From positions 2,542,001-2,606,000 of the forward strand of contig NZ_CP048020.1 of the NCBI RefSeq assembly GCF_010365865.1: 64,000 nt of DNA. The letters are read 5' to 3'. Within the stretch, counting starts at the first letter, position 1; each line of letters opens with the position of its first letter. Of the stretch, positions 26,487 through 35,334 are shown piece after piece. This DNA comes from Treponema vincentii (GTDB lineage: Bacteria > Spirochaetota > Spirochaetia > Treponematales > Treponemataceae). A program made the translations under genes and the position numbers. The notes below the pieces were generated by a model. The model saw nothing but the letters and a program-made list of their open reading frames with translations, was not told the origin of the DNA and searched no databases.

Positions 26487-26897
26487 ATGTTACCATTCTA
26501 CTTTCTTTCCGTCACCACAAATTTAATGATGGGGGGGATTTTACTCCTTTCCGCAAAAAACAAAGAGGAATTCAACATCAAATATCCTCTTTTAAATGAT
26601 CCGACTTTCTTGCTGGTACTCCTGATCTTTTCAGGAATTTCAGCCGTATTTAAACTGCTTAGCCCCGTTGTTGGCCCCGCCGGAGGAAGTGCTCCGATAG
26701 TCGGCGATATTATCCCCGCACTTTCAGGTATACTCGGTTGTATCGTATTTTTTGACCGCTGGGTTAAAGCCTCTGAAAATCATTTGACGCTGCCGCCGTT
26801 CTTTACCCGTATTCTTGCCTTTGAACAGCCGATAGGCTTCTTCTGCCTGTTTGCCGGTGTTACTCACCTGCTTTTTTCACAGGTACTGTTCTTATAG
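26487..26897 (+). CDS. Four-helix membrane protein, unknown
   Basis: 136 residues from MLPFYFLS; GGGGG seven bases upstream of this ATG decides the start over the longer open frame from 26409. Four hydrophobic segments cover most of the protein, with a Gly/Pro-rich loop (SPVVGPAGGSAPIVGDIIP). It ends three bases before the Nudix gene and is followed by a lipoprotein and a CofE-like gene on the same strand, a likely operon. No family recognised. Confidence 0.7.
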   Translation: MLPFYFLSVTTNLMMGGILLLSAKNKEEFNIKYPLLNDPTFLLVLLIFSGISAVFKLLSPVVGPAGGSAPIVGDIIPALSGILGCIVFFDRWVKASENHLTLPPFFTRILAFEQPIGFFCLFAGVTHLLFSQVLFL

Positions 26898-26900
26898 CCT

Positions 26901-27293
26901 ATGCGCCAATCGGTAGTAGGTATTGTCCGCAAGGATAACAAGTTCCTGCTTGGCTTGCGAACACCAGGCGGCGATGTCGGAGAGCATTGGGAGTTTCCGG
27001 GAGGAAAGTGCGAAGAAGGCGAAACGCATCAGCAGGCTTTAATCCGCGAGTATGAAGAGGAACTCGCCGTCCGCATATCCGTCGGGCAATTCATTGCACA
27101 TAAGCATTTCCAAAACGAACACCGTAATTTCGATCTTTTTGCTTACGAAGTAATTATTCCAAAGGATCGACCATGTGCTTCTTCCGTGCATTCTGAATTA
27201 AAATGGTTTTCGATTGATGAGCTGCAGGATATTTCGATTGTCCCGTCTGATGCGCTGTTCATTCCCGAACTCCGAAAGTTTTATCGGTTATAA
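26901..27293 (+). CDS. Nudix hydrolase, MutT-like
   Basis: 130 residues with the Nudix box GGKCEEGETHQQALIREYEE at about 33-52; the Gly that normally follows the EE pair is Ala here (EELAV). The early WEFPGG motif is typical of MutT-type enzymes that clear 8-oxo-dGTP from the nucleotide pool. Size is that of E. coli MutT. Substrate inferred from family only. Confidence 0.9.
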   Translation: MRQSVVGIVRKDNKFLLGLRTPGGDVGEHWEFPGGKCEEGETHQQALIREYEEELAVRISVGQFIAHKHFQNEHRNFDLFAYEVIIPKDRPCASSVHSELKWFSIDELQDISIVPSDALFIPELRKFYRL

Positions 27294-27295
27294 TT

Positions 27296-27676
27296 GTGAA
27301 AAATATGATACGGGGCGGCAGTACTACAACATTATGCACCATCGCTTGTCTCTTGTTCTGCTTGGTTTCTTGTACACGGCATGCAAGTTTGGATTCAATT
27401 ACGCTGCCGTCCGATTCCGCCTTAAACGATGCCGACCGGTTTGCCGTAATTACCGAGACGTATATCTCGTTAAAAGATAGCCCGGGAGTAAACGGTATTA
27501 TTGTCAACCATGCGCGGCGAAAGGAGATTTACGAAGTAACAGGAACGCAATTCGTATCAAGAGATTCGGAGAGCGAACTGTGGGTACACCTTACGGATGG
27601 CTGGCTGCAACGCTCCTGTGTAGAGTTATACCCAAGCAGGGCAAAAGCCGAAACAGCTGCCGCCCGGTTAAAATAA
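27296..27676 (+). CDS. Small lipoprotein, possible SH3-like fold
   Basis: 126 residues from a GTG two bases after the Nudix stop (an ATG at 27305 is the alternative). Lipoprotein signal ending LLFCLVSCTRH. The rest (VITETYISLKDSPGVNGIIV, ELWVHLTDGWLQRSCVELYP) has the short strands and final W-x-x-x-x-V pattern of bacterial SH3 domains. Function unknown; envelope location expected. Confidence 0.65.
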   Translation: MKNMIRGGSTTTLCTIACLLFCLVSCTRHASLDSITLPSDSALNDADRFAVITETYISLKDSPGVNGIIVNHARRKEIYEVTGTQFVSRDSESELWVHLTDGWLQRSCVELYPSRAKAETAAARLK

Positions 27677-27732
27677 AATGGAAGAATACCCTCAATAGCC
27701 GAGTGCGCGCAGGGGTATCCTAAGGAGAGATT

Positions 27733-28935
27733 ATGCCTCAGAAGATCGGAACGGTTTCGCGGGGATTGATAGCACCCATTGTACATGCCGGAGATGATAT
27801 TGCCGCAATAGCGGTTGATACGCTCTTGTCGGCGGCGGAAACGGAAGGCTTTTCCATTCATGACCGGGATATCCTTGCCATAACGGAGTCCGTGGTGGCA
27901 CGCTCGCAGGGGAATTATGCTTCCATCGACCAAATTGCCACCGACATACGGGCAAAATTCGGAACCGAGCACATCGGATTAGTTTTCCCTATATTGAGTA
28001 GAAATCGTTTTGCTATCTGCTTGGAGGGTATCGCAAAGGCGGGAAACAGACTGACGGTTGTGCTGAGCTACCCTTCCGACGAGGTAGGCAACCGACTGAT
28101 GGATCCTGATACGGGTAAAGCGGAAGCGATAAATCCGTGGCAGGATACTTTTACAGCTGAGGAGTTTACGCAGCGCTTCGGGGCATATAAACACCCGTTT
28201 ACGGGTATCGATTATATCTCTTTTTATAACTCAATCATTAAAAAATACAATGCACAATCTTCTATCCTACTGGCAAATGATCCGTGCGCTGTTCTTTCCG
28301 AAACAAAATATGTACTCGCCTGCGATATCCACACGCGGGAAAATACGAAACGGCGCTTAGCGGAACACGGTGCGAGCCGCGTGTACGGGCTTGACGATGT
28401 ACTGTCCCACCCTGTTAACGGTAGCGGATATAACAACAAGTACGGATTGCTCGGATCAAACAAGGCGACGGAAGATTCCATCAAGCTCTTTCCGAACAAT
28501 TGCCAAGCATTGGTAGAAAAGATTCAGTGCATGCTTAAAGAAAAAACCGGCAAAACGGTTGAAGTGATGGTATACGGCGACGGAGCATTTAAAGACCCTG
28601 TCGGAAAGATTTGGGAGCTTGCCGATCCTGTTGTGTCCCCCGGCTTTACCGCAGGACTATCCGGAACGCCGCATGAGGTAAAATTGAAATACCTTGCGGA
28701 CAACAACTTTAAGGATTTGTCCGATAAAGAACAGTACCAAGCAATGGTTACTTACATCAGCGAGCATAAAAAAAATGCCCTTTCGTCACAGATTGATCAA
28801 AAAGAAGCCCAAGGAACGACCCCTCGCCAATTAACCGACTTAATCGGTTCGCTATGCGACCTTACCTCCGGCAGCGGCGATAAAGGGACACCGATCATTT
28901 TTATTCAAGGCTACTTTAATAAATTCGGTGAATGA
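27733..28935 (+). CDS. CofE-like (F420-0:gamma-glutamyl ligase family) protein
   Basis: 400 residues. The N-terminal half matches the F420_ligase fold (IHDRDILAITESVVARSQGN) and the later part has VEVMVYGDGAFKDPVGKIWE and DPVVSPGFTAG, typical of the longer bacterial members. Archaeal CofE adds glutamates to coenzyme F420; treponemes are not known to make F420, so a different glutamyl or amino-acid ligation is likely. It lies downstream of the lipoprotein gene with a good AAGGAG site. Family call is firm, activity is not. Confidence 0.75.
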   Translation: MPQKIGTVSRGLIAPIVHAGDDIAAIAVDTLLSAAETEGFSIHDRDILAITESVVARSQGNYASIDQIATDIRAKFGTEHIGLVFPILSRNRFAICLEGIAKAGNRLTVVLSYPSDEVGNRLMDPDTGKAEAINPWQDTFTAEEFTQRFGAYKHPFTGIDYISFYNSIIKKYNAQSSILLANDPCAVLSETKYVLACDIHTRENTKRRLAEHGASRVYGLDDVLSHPVNGSGYNNKYGLLGSNKATEDSIKLFPNNCQALVEKIQCMLKEKTGKTVEVMVYGDGAFKDPVGKIWELADPVVSPGFTAGLSGTPHEVKLKYLADNNFKDLSDKEQYQAMVTYISEHKKNALSSQIDQKEAQGTTPRQLTDLIGSLCDLTSGSGDKGTPIIFIQGYFNKFGE

Positions 28936-29116
28936 AATACTGAATATTGGTACTGACGAAAGGGAAATCGAACCAGATAAATAGATACACAGCATAATAG
29001 TAGGAAAGAAAAAATCATAAGAGTTATTAAAATTTTATTTTTTATCATTCCAACAGCCCCTAATTGTTTTAGTTAAAATTGCTGGATACGTATTATTTTT
29101 GCCATTATTCAATATT

Positions 29117-29695
29117 TTACTTAGGAATTTCATATTCTTTTATTTTATATGTATCCATATTGTTCCCTTCAACCAAATACTCTAAAAATAAAGTCTTATT
29201 ATCAAATTTAGTTTTTTTTCCTATACAAAACCAATAACACCCAGCACGAAAAATATCATGCGGTAGTATGAGTATAGTACTTTTTCCAGCATTAAATATA
29301 TCTACTATCGAAATAGTAGTATCTGCACAGAGAACCAATTCGTTATTCAAATCTACAAAATTTGTTACAAGAAAAATATGATTTGAAAATTTTTCATACT
29401 TGGTAGAAAAGAAATATGATGATATATCCGGTGCAACAGCACTACCAAAGTCAATCCTTAGTATATCTTCATTAAGCCAATACATACGAGGATCAAGCCT
29501 CGTAATTCCTTCAATTTTTATATTCTTTCTATTTCTCAGATTAACCGCTTCAATGGTAGTATACGCCTTGTCATATTTATAGATACTAACGGTCCAATCT
29601 CCTTTTTTATCGGCAACTTGTAAAACTTGCCCACACGCGATATGCGCAACAAAAATAAAGACTACACTGAAAATAAGCTTTCGTTTTAAGGCCAT
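29117..29695 (-). CDS. Exported hypothetical protein
   Basis: 192 residues with an N-terminal signal peptide (IFSVVFIFVAHIACG then cleavage) and a beta-rich body. AT-rich relative to neighbours. Good ribosome site (AAGGAGG) before the ATG. No family recognised. First of a patch of small envelope proteins and gene remnants (29.1-30.9 kb). The 180 bases between it and the CofE-like gene hold nothing recognisable. Confidence 0.65.
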   Translation of the reverse strand: MALKRKLIFSVVFIFVAHIACGQVLQVADKKGDWTVSIYKYDKAYTTIEAVNLRNRKNIKIEGITRLDPRMYWLNEDILRIDFGSAVAPDISSYFFSTKYEKFSNHIFLVTNFVDLNNELVLCADTTISIVDIFNAGKSTILILPHDIFRAGCYWFCIGKKTKFDNKTLFLEYLVEGNNMDTYKIKEYEIPK

Positions 29696-29768
29696 CGACG
29701 TCCTCCTTGACTTTGAATTGATGAATCACTAAATTAAAAAAAATCAGCTGTTCTCACTGAAAGGGGAT

Positions 29769-30044
29769 TTATCCAATCAATGTCTTAATTAGCATAAAAA
29801 AGCAAATCAGAAAAACAAAGACCGTTGCGACTAACCCTTTAATATTAGAAGGTGATACTTTATCATTGTTACAGTCATTTTTGAAATCTAAATAGCAAGT
29901 TGGAAACATTCCTGCACCAGCAATAGCACCGAGGAGATAATATAAAATTTAGGTTCCTCTATATCCAATTATATACAATATAATTACAATAAAACATGTC
30001 ACTAAAGTAATATAAAAACAAATCCGAGCAGTCCGCCTATTCAT
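29769..30044 (-). pseudogene. Two-helix membrane protein gene with an in-frame TAA
   Basis: Reading from ATG 30044, MNRRTARICFYITLVTCFIV and a membrane helix lead to TAA at codon 32; the same frame continues as ILYYLLGAIAGAGMFPTCYL, a soluble loop and a second helix (LVATVFVFLICFFMLIKTLI) to a second TAA at 29769. The continuity of a plausible membrane protein on both sides of the stop suggests a single nonsense mutation. No family recognised. Confidence 0.55.
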
Positions 30045-30084
30045 CCTATTCTTTCGCCTTTTCAGTTTTCAGAAGTTCCCTATA

Positions 30085-30247
30085 TCATAACCACCATGTC
30101 CAATCAAAGGCGCTGATCTTACCGCTTATAAGCATATCTTCAGGGTATGCGTGCCAATATTTCATCGGCATATTCCACCAGCATTTATCTTTTATCTTTT
30201 CTTTTCTGCCAATACATCCAATTCTTGAAGTAATATTTCATTAATTG
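30085..30247 (-). other. Frameshifted gene remnant
   Basis: Two overlapping minus-strand frames read as one short protein if shifted: NEILLQELDVLAEKK, then KIKDKCWWNMPMKYWHAYPE and DMLISGKISAFDWTWWL to a TGA at 30085. The Trp-rich stretch is too biased for chance reading and looks like the tail of a former gene. No family named. Confidence 0.35.
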
Positions 30248-30706
30248 TTATTTCAAAGAATAATGCTGTTGTAATAAATATTGTAATGTTAATGCTCTTA
30301 ATCTATCTATCATACTGACTTTTATAAATACATTATTCGTCATATCGTAAATAACATTCTCTGTCTCCATTTCATAAGAATACTTTTTGCCATCCATTGT
30401 AATTAATTCAATATGATAAACTCCTTCAAATATCACGCACTTAGGTACATTTTCTATTGCGATCTCCTTTCCATTCTTTATTTCATTTAATAGATCAGAA
30501 AATCTTTGTGCATCTCCATCATAAAAAATAATATCGTTGGATAAGTTATTATTCACTATTAAATACATTTTTAATTTCCCAATAAACTTTAATTGCTTAT
30601 CAATTTTAGGCGACCTATCATTTATAACACTTATAGACAAATACAACAAACCAACGCAAAACATAAAAGCAAAAACACAAAAAATAAATAAACACTTCTT
30701 TTTCAT
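30248..30706 (-). CDS. Membrane-anchored hypothetical protein
   Basis: 152 residues with one N-terminal hydrophobic anchor (FIFCVFAFMFCVGLLYLSIS) and a small soluble domain that would face the periplasm. AT-rich codon use. No family recognised; it may belong to the same patch of small, rapidly changing envelope genes as 29117-29695. Confidence 0.6.
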   Translation of the reverse strand: MKKKCLFIFCVFAFMFCVGLLYLSISVINDRSPKIDKQLKFIGKLKMYLIVNNNLSNDIIFYDGDAQRFSDLLNEIKNGKEIAIENVPKCVIFEGVYHIELITMDGKKYSYEMETENVIYDMTNNVFIKVSMIDRLRALTLQYLLQQHYSLK

Positions 30707-30710
30707 TTAC

Positions 30711-30893
30711 TCACCCCTCAACGTTTTTCTCATATATCTTCCTTAGAGTATATATTTGCTTACCACACATACCCCGGCCATTAAAGCTTTCTGTCCCAGT
30801 AGCAGTAACACCTTTGCATCCGACAACATCAACATTATTGCCGAAGGCTCCCTCCCATTTATCTTCGACATCGCCTTGAAAATAATTTTTCAA
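30711..30893 (-). CDS. Possible short ORF or gene tail
   Basis: 60 residues, Gly-rich (VGCKGVTATGTESFNGRG), four bases before the 152-residue gene. No recognisable ribosome site or family. It may be the last part of a lost larger gene. Low confidence that it is translated. Confidence 0.25.
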   Translation of the reverse strand: MKNYFQGDVEDKWEGAFGNNVDVVGCKGVTATGTESFNGRGMCGKQIYTLRKIYEKNVEG

Positions 30894-31014
30894 AAATTAT
30901 AGTTTTAAGATTTTTATATCCCCATAGACGACCTTTCCTCTAAACACATGAAAAACTCAGTTTTTATTCAGCATTTATTTTTGTGCAGTAACGCCGTAGA
31001 CGGTATGCATATTT

Positions 31015-31314
31015 TCAAAAGCGGACGTCGAAAGACTCCAACCCCTGATACTGCGCAGCCGTAATTGTAAAATTGGAAATATACGCACGGGGATGACTGT
31101 GCTGTACCACATTGAAAAAGTCATAGAGCGTGGCGCCGTCTCCTTCTGCAAATATCTCCACCGAATAGTCGGGACAGTTCCGTACCCAGCCGGTAATGCC
31201 GAATTCCCGTGCAACCTGTACCGTCCAATAACGGAACCCGACGCCCTGCACCCGTCCTTCCACAAGGGCACGAGCTGCTTTCCGTTCGGTAGTATGCGGC
31301 GCATCCTTACGCAT
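31015..31314 (-). CDS. acyP: Acylphosphatase
   Basis: 99 residues with both family signatures: VEGRVQGVGFRYW, containing the catalytic Arg, and GWVRNCPD, containing the catalytic Asn. It hydrolyses acyl phosphates such as acetyl phosphate. Length is normal. It lies about 50 bases downstream of the PHP phosphatase gene on the same strand. Confidence 0.94.
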   Translation of the reverse strand: MRKDAPHTTERKAARALVEGRVQGVGFRYWTVQVAREFGITGWVRNCPDYSVEIFAEGDGATLYDFFNVVQHSHPRAYISNFTITAAQYQGLESFDVRF

Positions 31315-31363
31315 AGCGTATCCTCAAAAAAATGACCTCTTTCAACATACCGGTGAACTTATC

Positions 31364-32158
31364 CTACTTATGCGCAAAGCCCAGCGCTTCCGCCGCATCG
31401 ATTATCGGTATGCCGAGGTCTTCCGCATACTCGATACCGTTCTGCACTCCTGCTAAAACCTGTTCTATTTGGTGCGCATCAGCATTGCAGATAATACGGG
31501 CATTTTTTTGCGCCGCTCGTTTCCAAAACGCTGCTACGGGATATTGATAGTCCGCACCGTAATCCCGCCGCACCTTCGATTTAATCAACCCGTAGCCATT
31601 GATTTCAAGCGGCATTCCCAAATCATTTGCAGCATCGATGAGCGCATCAATGCAGGTAAGGCAGTCCGCATCAATAGACCGGATGCTACTCAAAAACAAA
31701 TCGGGATGAGCCAAAAATGCATAGAGCCCCGACTTCATCCCTTCAATCGTAAAATCGATATAGGTATGCAGCAGGCGTCTTTCGGTAACGGTCGCAATAT
31801 ATTCAAGTCCGCCGTGCAGCGGAAACCAGTGTGAACCGAACACCAAATAGTCGGCTCCGTAGCGGCCGATTAACTCATCCTTAAACCAGCTGCGGTGCTG
31901 CGGCGACCATTCACATTCAAAACCGAAATACACGGGAAAATCAGCTTCCTTTTTTGCGTCTTCAACAAGGCGCTTATACAGTGGTATATCCGCTGCTGCC
32001 ATCCGGCAATAGAGCCACATGTCGTCATGGGGATAAGGACAATGGTCGGAAAACCCAAGCGCAGAACAACCGTCGGATGCTGCCTGCCGTACATAATCAA
32101 GCGGAGTGCCCTCAGCGTGTTTGCACAGATAAGTGTGGGTATGAAAATTACTGAGCAT
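31364..32158 (-). CDS. PHP-family histidinol-phosphatase-like protein
   Basis: 264 residues with the PHP metal motif NFHTHTYLCKHAEG at the N-terminus, LGFSDHCPYP, FGFECEWSP, HPDLFLSS and NADAHQIEQV further on, in the order seen in HisK/HisJ histidinol phosphatases. Oral treponemes generally lack a full histidine pathway and no his gene is near, so the physiological substrate may be another phosphomonoester. Metal ligands are intact. Confidence 0.8.
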   Translation of the reverse strand: MLSNFHTHTYLCKHAEGTPLDYVRQAASDGCSALGFSDHCPYPHDDMWLYCRMAAADIPLYKRLVEDAKKEADFPVYFGFECEWSPQHRSWFKDELIGRYGADYLVFGSHWFPLHGGLEYIATVTERRLLHTYIDFTIEGMKSGLYAFLAHPDLFLSSIRSIDADCLTCIDALIDAANDLGMPLEINGYGLIKSKVRRDYGADYQYPVAAFWKRAAQKNARIICNADAHQIEQVLAGVQNGIEYAEDLGIPIIDAAEALGFAHK

Positions 32159-32340
32159 AAAAAAAGTATATCGGTAAGCCCCTCAAATGTCAAACTTCCG
32201 CCGGGTAAACGTCAGGGTAAACGCATCAGGCCGTTTTTTTAACACCCCCGCGGAAAAATTGAGACTATTCGACCAGAGTTGAACGGCCTCCTGATTTTTC
32301 GGGGATATTGCCAAAGCATCTGATGCGATTGTCCTGTGCG

Positions 32341-34056
32341 TCAGAGAGTGTTTTGTGCCCAAAGGCGGATAATCGGTTCGAGGCTGTCAATACGGAAGCC
32401 CTGTGCGAACACATCGGCTTGTTCTTTGCTGCCCTGCCATTGCTGATAGGGATTATCGTAATTAGTTTCTAAAAATTGATAGATGATATTTTCGGCGTTG
32501 TTTTGTTCGTTGCCAAAGAACGATAATTTTTGTACTGCCGAATGTTGGAGAATCGTACGGATTGCCGAGCGGACTTCTTTAAAGAAGAGATCGCGATAGA
32601 TGCCGTAGCTTTTGCCCGTTACTTTTTTTACCGTTTCGGCGATGGATGCCGGTAAACCTTTAGATTCATTGATAGGGTATATTTGAACGGGAGCCGATGC
32701 TTCTTCTACAGTCGGCTGGACTGATACAGACTTACCAGCGGCTAGTTTAAGTACTTCCTGCCGGTCTGCAACCGGTCGACCCGATGCGGCTTTACTTGTT
32801 TCAGAACCGATCGATGCAGATTTAATTGATACAACCGATTTCGTACTCTTTCTTGATTCGGATGCTGCTACTGTGTTTTTTTGCAATACTTTTTTTGCAG
32901 ACGGCATCGCAGCTCCGGACACGGAAGCCGAATTAGCCTGAGCATTTTTTTTCGTCTCTTTTTTCTTACGTATGGAAGCAGTTTCCTTTTCCGCTTTGTT
33001 CGTTTCTTGAACCGATACTTTTTCAGTCTGTTTTTTTGACCGTTTTGCCGCTTTTGCTTTTTTTACAGCCGGTACCGGCAATCCTTTAGCCTGCGAAGGC
33101 GGAGACTGATCAGCTGGTTCCACACAGAGCTTCAACTTCTTCCAAGCACGTTGTAGGTATAGATCCCCGGAGATGCTGTAATAGTACCCTTGTGCTACAT
33201 TCGCGAGCACTGCATGAAGCAGCTCTTCATCTTTCCAATTACGCACTCTGCCTACTTTTATCGCATGAAAAATTGCATAATGATTGGTACCGTACTTTCT
33301 GCTATACAAGAGCAATATATTTTCAAAAGCACCATCAGCATAGCGATTCCAATATTTCATAATATAGGCGAGTACCTTATCTTCAACACGGGTTATAGAC
33401 GTAGAAATAGTTATCGATGCAATTTGTTTTTTAGTAAAAACAATCTTTGAGAAATCGATAACGGAAGTCTGCGCCCTTTGAATCGCTCTCCGCGCTTTTT
33501 CCTGAGCATCTTTCCGACTACATTCTTCACGGTATTCTCTTACCGAAGAAATTGTATCGGTAATATACATACGAATGATATCGGCAGCCTGCCGCATATC
33601 GGCAGCATGATACTTGAGCCTTTCGGCATACCGCGTGTATTTTTCGGTAAAACTAATGGCGGCAAATCGATTCGGAGAAATGGCATTAATGACATTTTCG
33701 CATACTTTAATAATCGTATAAACCTTCGCACGCTTAAGCGGGGCAATGGTATTCGCAAAAAAGACAATAACCCTTTTTACCTGAATAATAGTCCTATCCG
33801 CAAGCTGAATAAGCGAATCGGTAAACAAAATATGAAATCGATAATCACGCTTTCGGTAATAAGTCATCAACTGCACCCGCATCTTATTATCAGGATATCG
33901 ATGTATTAATTTTGTATTATAGAGCCGCAATGCCTCTGCTTGCCTATTCAAAGAACGGAATTCAAAATAACGTTCAATGTCAGGATCTTCGCTCAGACTG
34001 AGTCCGGGAAATTCTTGCTTTAAAATATAAACATCAAGTTCGGTAAGTTGCCGCAT
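32341..34056 (-). CDS. Unknown 571-residue protein with Lys/Ser-rich linker
   Basis: A helical N-terminal domain (about 1-300), a long low-complexity Lys/Ser/Ala linker (about 315-455) and a C-terminal helical domain of about 110 residues. No signal peptide, membrane helix or catalytic motif. The linker suggests two domains held apart, perhaps bound to nucleic acid. It lies upstream of the histidinol-phosphatase-like gene on the same strand with 180 bases between, and downstream of flaB after its terminator. No family recognised. Confidence 0.7.
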   Translation of the reverse strand: MRQLTELDVYILKQEFPGLSLSEDPDIERYFEFRSLNRQAEALRLYNTKLIHRYPDNKMRVQLMTYYRKRDYRFHILFTDSLIQLADRTIIQVKRVIVFFANTIAPLKRAKVYTIIKVCENVINAISPNRFAAISFTEKYTRYAERLKYHAADMRQAADIIRMYITDTISSVREYREECSRKDAQEKARRAIQRAQTSVIDFSKIVFTKKQIASITISTSITRVEDKVLAYIMKYWNRYADGAFENILLLYSRKYGTNHYAIFHAIKVGRVRNWKDEELLHAVLANVAQGYYYSISGDLYLQRAWKKLKLCVEPADQSPPSQAKGLPVPAVKKAKAAKRSKKQTEKVSVQETNKAEKETASIRKKKETKKNAQANSASVSGAAMPSAKKVLQKNTVAASESRKSTKSVVSIKSASIGSETSKAASGRPVADRQEVLKLAAGKSVSVQPTVEEASAPVQIYPINESKGLPASIAETVKKVTGKSYGIYRDLFFKEVRSAIRTILQHSAVQKLSFFGNEQNNAENIIYQFLETNYDNPYQQWQGSKEQADVFAQGFRIDSLEPIIRLWAQNTL

Positions 34057-34084
34057 AATATATAACTTTTAGATTGATTATAGC

Positions 34085-34122
34085 AAAAAAAAGGGTTGCT
34101 TCCTAGTAGGAGGCAACCCTTT
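34085..34122 (-). terminator. Terminator of flaB
   Basis: On the minus strand GGGTTGC-C-TCC pairs with GGA-A-GCAACCC around a five-base loop, followed by eight T residues. It starts about 20 bases after the flaB stop codon. A strong intrinsic terminator, as expected for a highly expressed flagellin. Confidence 0.85.
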
Positions 34123-34139
34123 CCGTCACTCTTTAATGC

Positions 34140-35000
34140 TTAGCGCAACAGCGACATCACACTTTGAGTCTGCTGGTTTGCTTGTGCAAGCATTGCCGTA
34201 CCGGACTGCGTCAGGATCTGGTTTCTGGTGAATTCTACCATCTCCTTAGCCATGTCAACATCACGTATGCGTGACTCCGAGGCTTGGAGGTTTTCCGCTG
34301 CAACATTGATACCGACAACGCTCATTTCGAGTCTGTTCTGGTATGCACCAAGATCAGCCCGCTGCTTGTTGATCTTCTTGATGGCTTCATCAATGGTACC
34401 GATTGCACGGTTTGCTGTTTCAGGCGTATCGATTGTAAGGATCGATTCGTCACCAATGTCGCGAACACCAAGTGCTTTAGCGGTCATAGTACCGACATAC
34501 GCACGTACGCGCTGATCCATGTTGGCGCCGATATGGAACCACATAGAGGCGGTAACGGTGTTTTCTCCTGTTTCACGAGCGAAACGACCGGTAAGCATAT
34601 TCATACCGTTGAACTGTGCGTGACTTGCGATCCGGTCAACTTCAGCAACAAGCTGAGATACTTCAACCTGGATGTACAAGCGGTCTTCAGCGCTGTAAAT
34701 ACCGTTTGAAGACTGAACGCTTAATTCACGGATACGCTGCATAACATCAGTTGTTTCCTGCAAGAACGCTTCGGCAACTTGAATAAAGGAAATGCCGTCT
34801 TGAGCGTTGGCACTTGCTCTATTTAAGCCGCGGATTTGGCTTCGCATTTTTTCGGAAACTGCTAAGCCGGAAGCATCATCCCCTGCACGATTGATGCGTA
34901 AACCGGATGAAAGTTTTTCTATGTTTTTCTGAGTATACACGTTGGTTTGACCAAGAGTTCTCTGTGCAAACATAGCGCTCATGTTGTGATTAATGATCAT
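34140..35000 (-). CDS. flaB: Flagellar filament core protein FlaB
   Basis: 286 residues, the usual length of spirochaete class B flagellins. Conserved N-terminal D0/D1 region ([37 protein letters not shown]) and C-terminal region ([38 protein letters not shown]) flank a very short variable middle. It forms the core of the periplasmic flagellum. AGGAG lies seven bases before the ATG. A sigma-28-type promoter is at 35165-35191 and a terminator at 34085-34122, so it is monocistronic. Which FlaB paralogue (1, 2 or 3) is not resolved. Confidence 0.97.
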   Translation of the reverse strand: MIINHNMSAMFAQRTLGQTNVYTQKNIEKLSSGLRINRAGDDASGLAVSEKMRSQIRGLNRASANAQDGISFIQVAEAFLQETTDVMQRIRELSVQSSNGIYSAEDRLYIQVEVSQLVAEVDRIASHAQFNGMNMLTGRFARETGENTVTASMWFHIGANMDQRVRAYVGTMTAKALGVRDIGDESILTIDTPETANRAIGTIDEAIKKINKQRADLGAYQNRLEMSVVGINVAAENLQASESRIRDVDMAKEMVEFTRNQILTQSGTAMLAQANQQTQSVMSLLR

Positions 35001-35164
35001 ATTGCTACTCCTTCGGCGATTTTTGACGAGTTTTTTACCTTACGGCGTCCGTCACGGCATCCCTGCCGATATGTCAATAATTATTTTCCAGATCCTCTGC
35101 TATCCGACACAGAAGAACGTAACACAATGCAAGGCGCACAACCTTTTCACTGTGCTTATTACAT

Positions 35165-35191
35165 ATATCGGAGTTATAGCAAAACACTTAA
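35165..35191 (-). promoter_or_regulatory. Sigma-28 (FliA)-type promoter of flaB
   Basis: On the minus strand TTAAGTGT (35191-35184), an 11-base spacer and TCCGATAT (35172-35165) match the consensus TAAAGTTT-N11-GCCGATAA at six of eight positions in each box. The start codon is about 165 bases downstream, giving a long leader. Confidence 0.6.
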
Positions 35192-35272
35192 GAAGAAAAA
35201 TTAAAAAATATAAAGGTTATCGGTAGATTTAGATCAGGATCAACGTATTACATGCATATTACAAACCTCTTT

Positions 35273-35306
35273 CGATAAATAGTAAAAACTGATAGACTAT
35301 TTATCG
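35273..35306. promoter_or_regulatory. Inverted repeat upstream of mutS2
   Basis: CGATAAATAGT (35273-35283) is perfectly inverted at 35296-35306 with a 12-base gap, about 30 bases before the mutS2 ATG and next to a TATAAC box (about 35310). It could be an operator or a leader hairpin. Otherwise the 334-base flaB-mutS2 gap holds only the flaB promoter. Confidence 0.4.
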
Positions 35307-35334
35307 CTTATAACAGAAGTGGGTAAGGAGCGTA

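Noticed and set aside
35010-35040. Alternative sigma-28-like match just before flaB (TAAA ... GCCGAAGG)
   Set aside because: Its -10 box overlaps the ribosome site, which would place the transcript start at the ATG; the upstream match is better.
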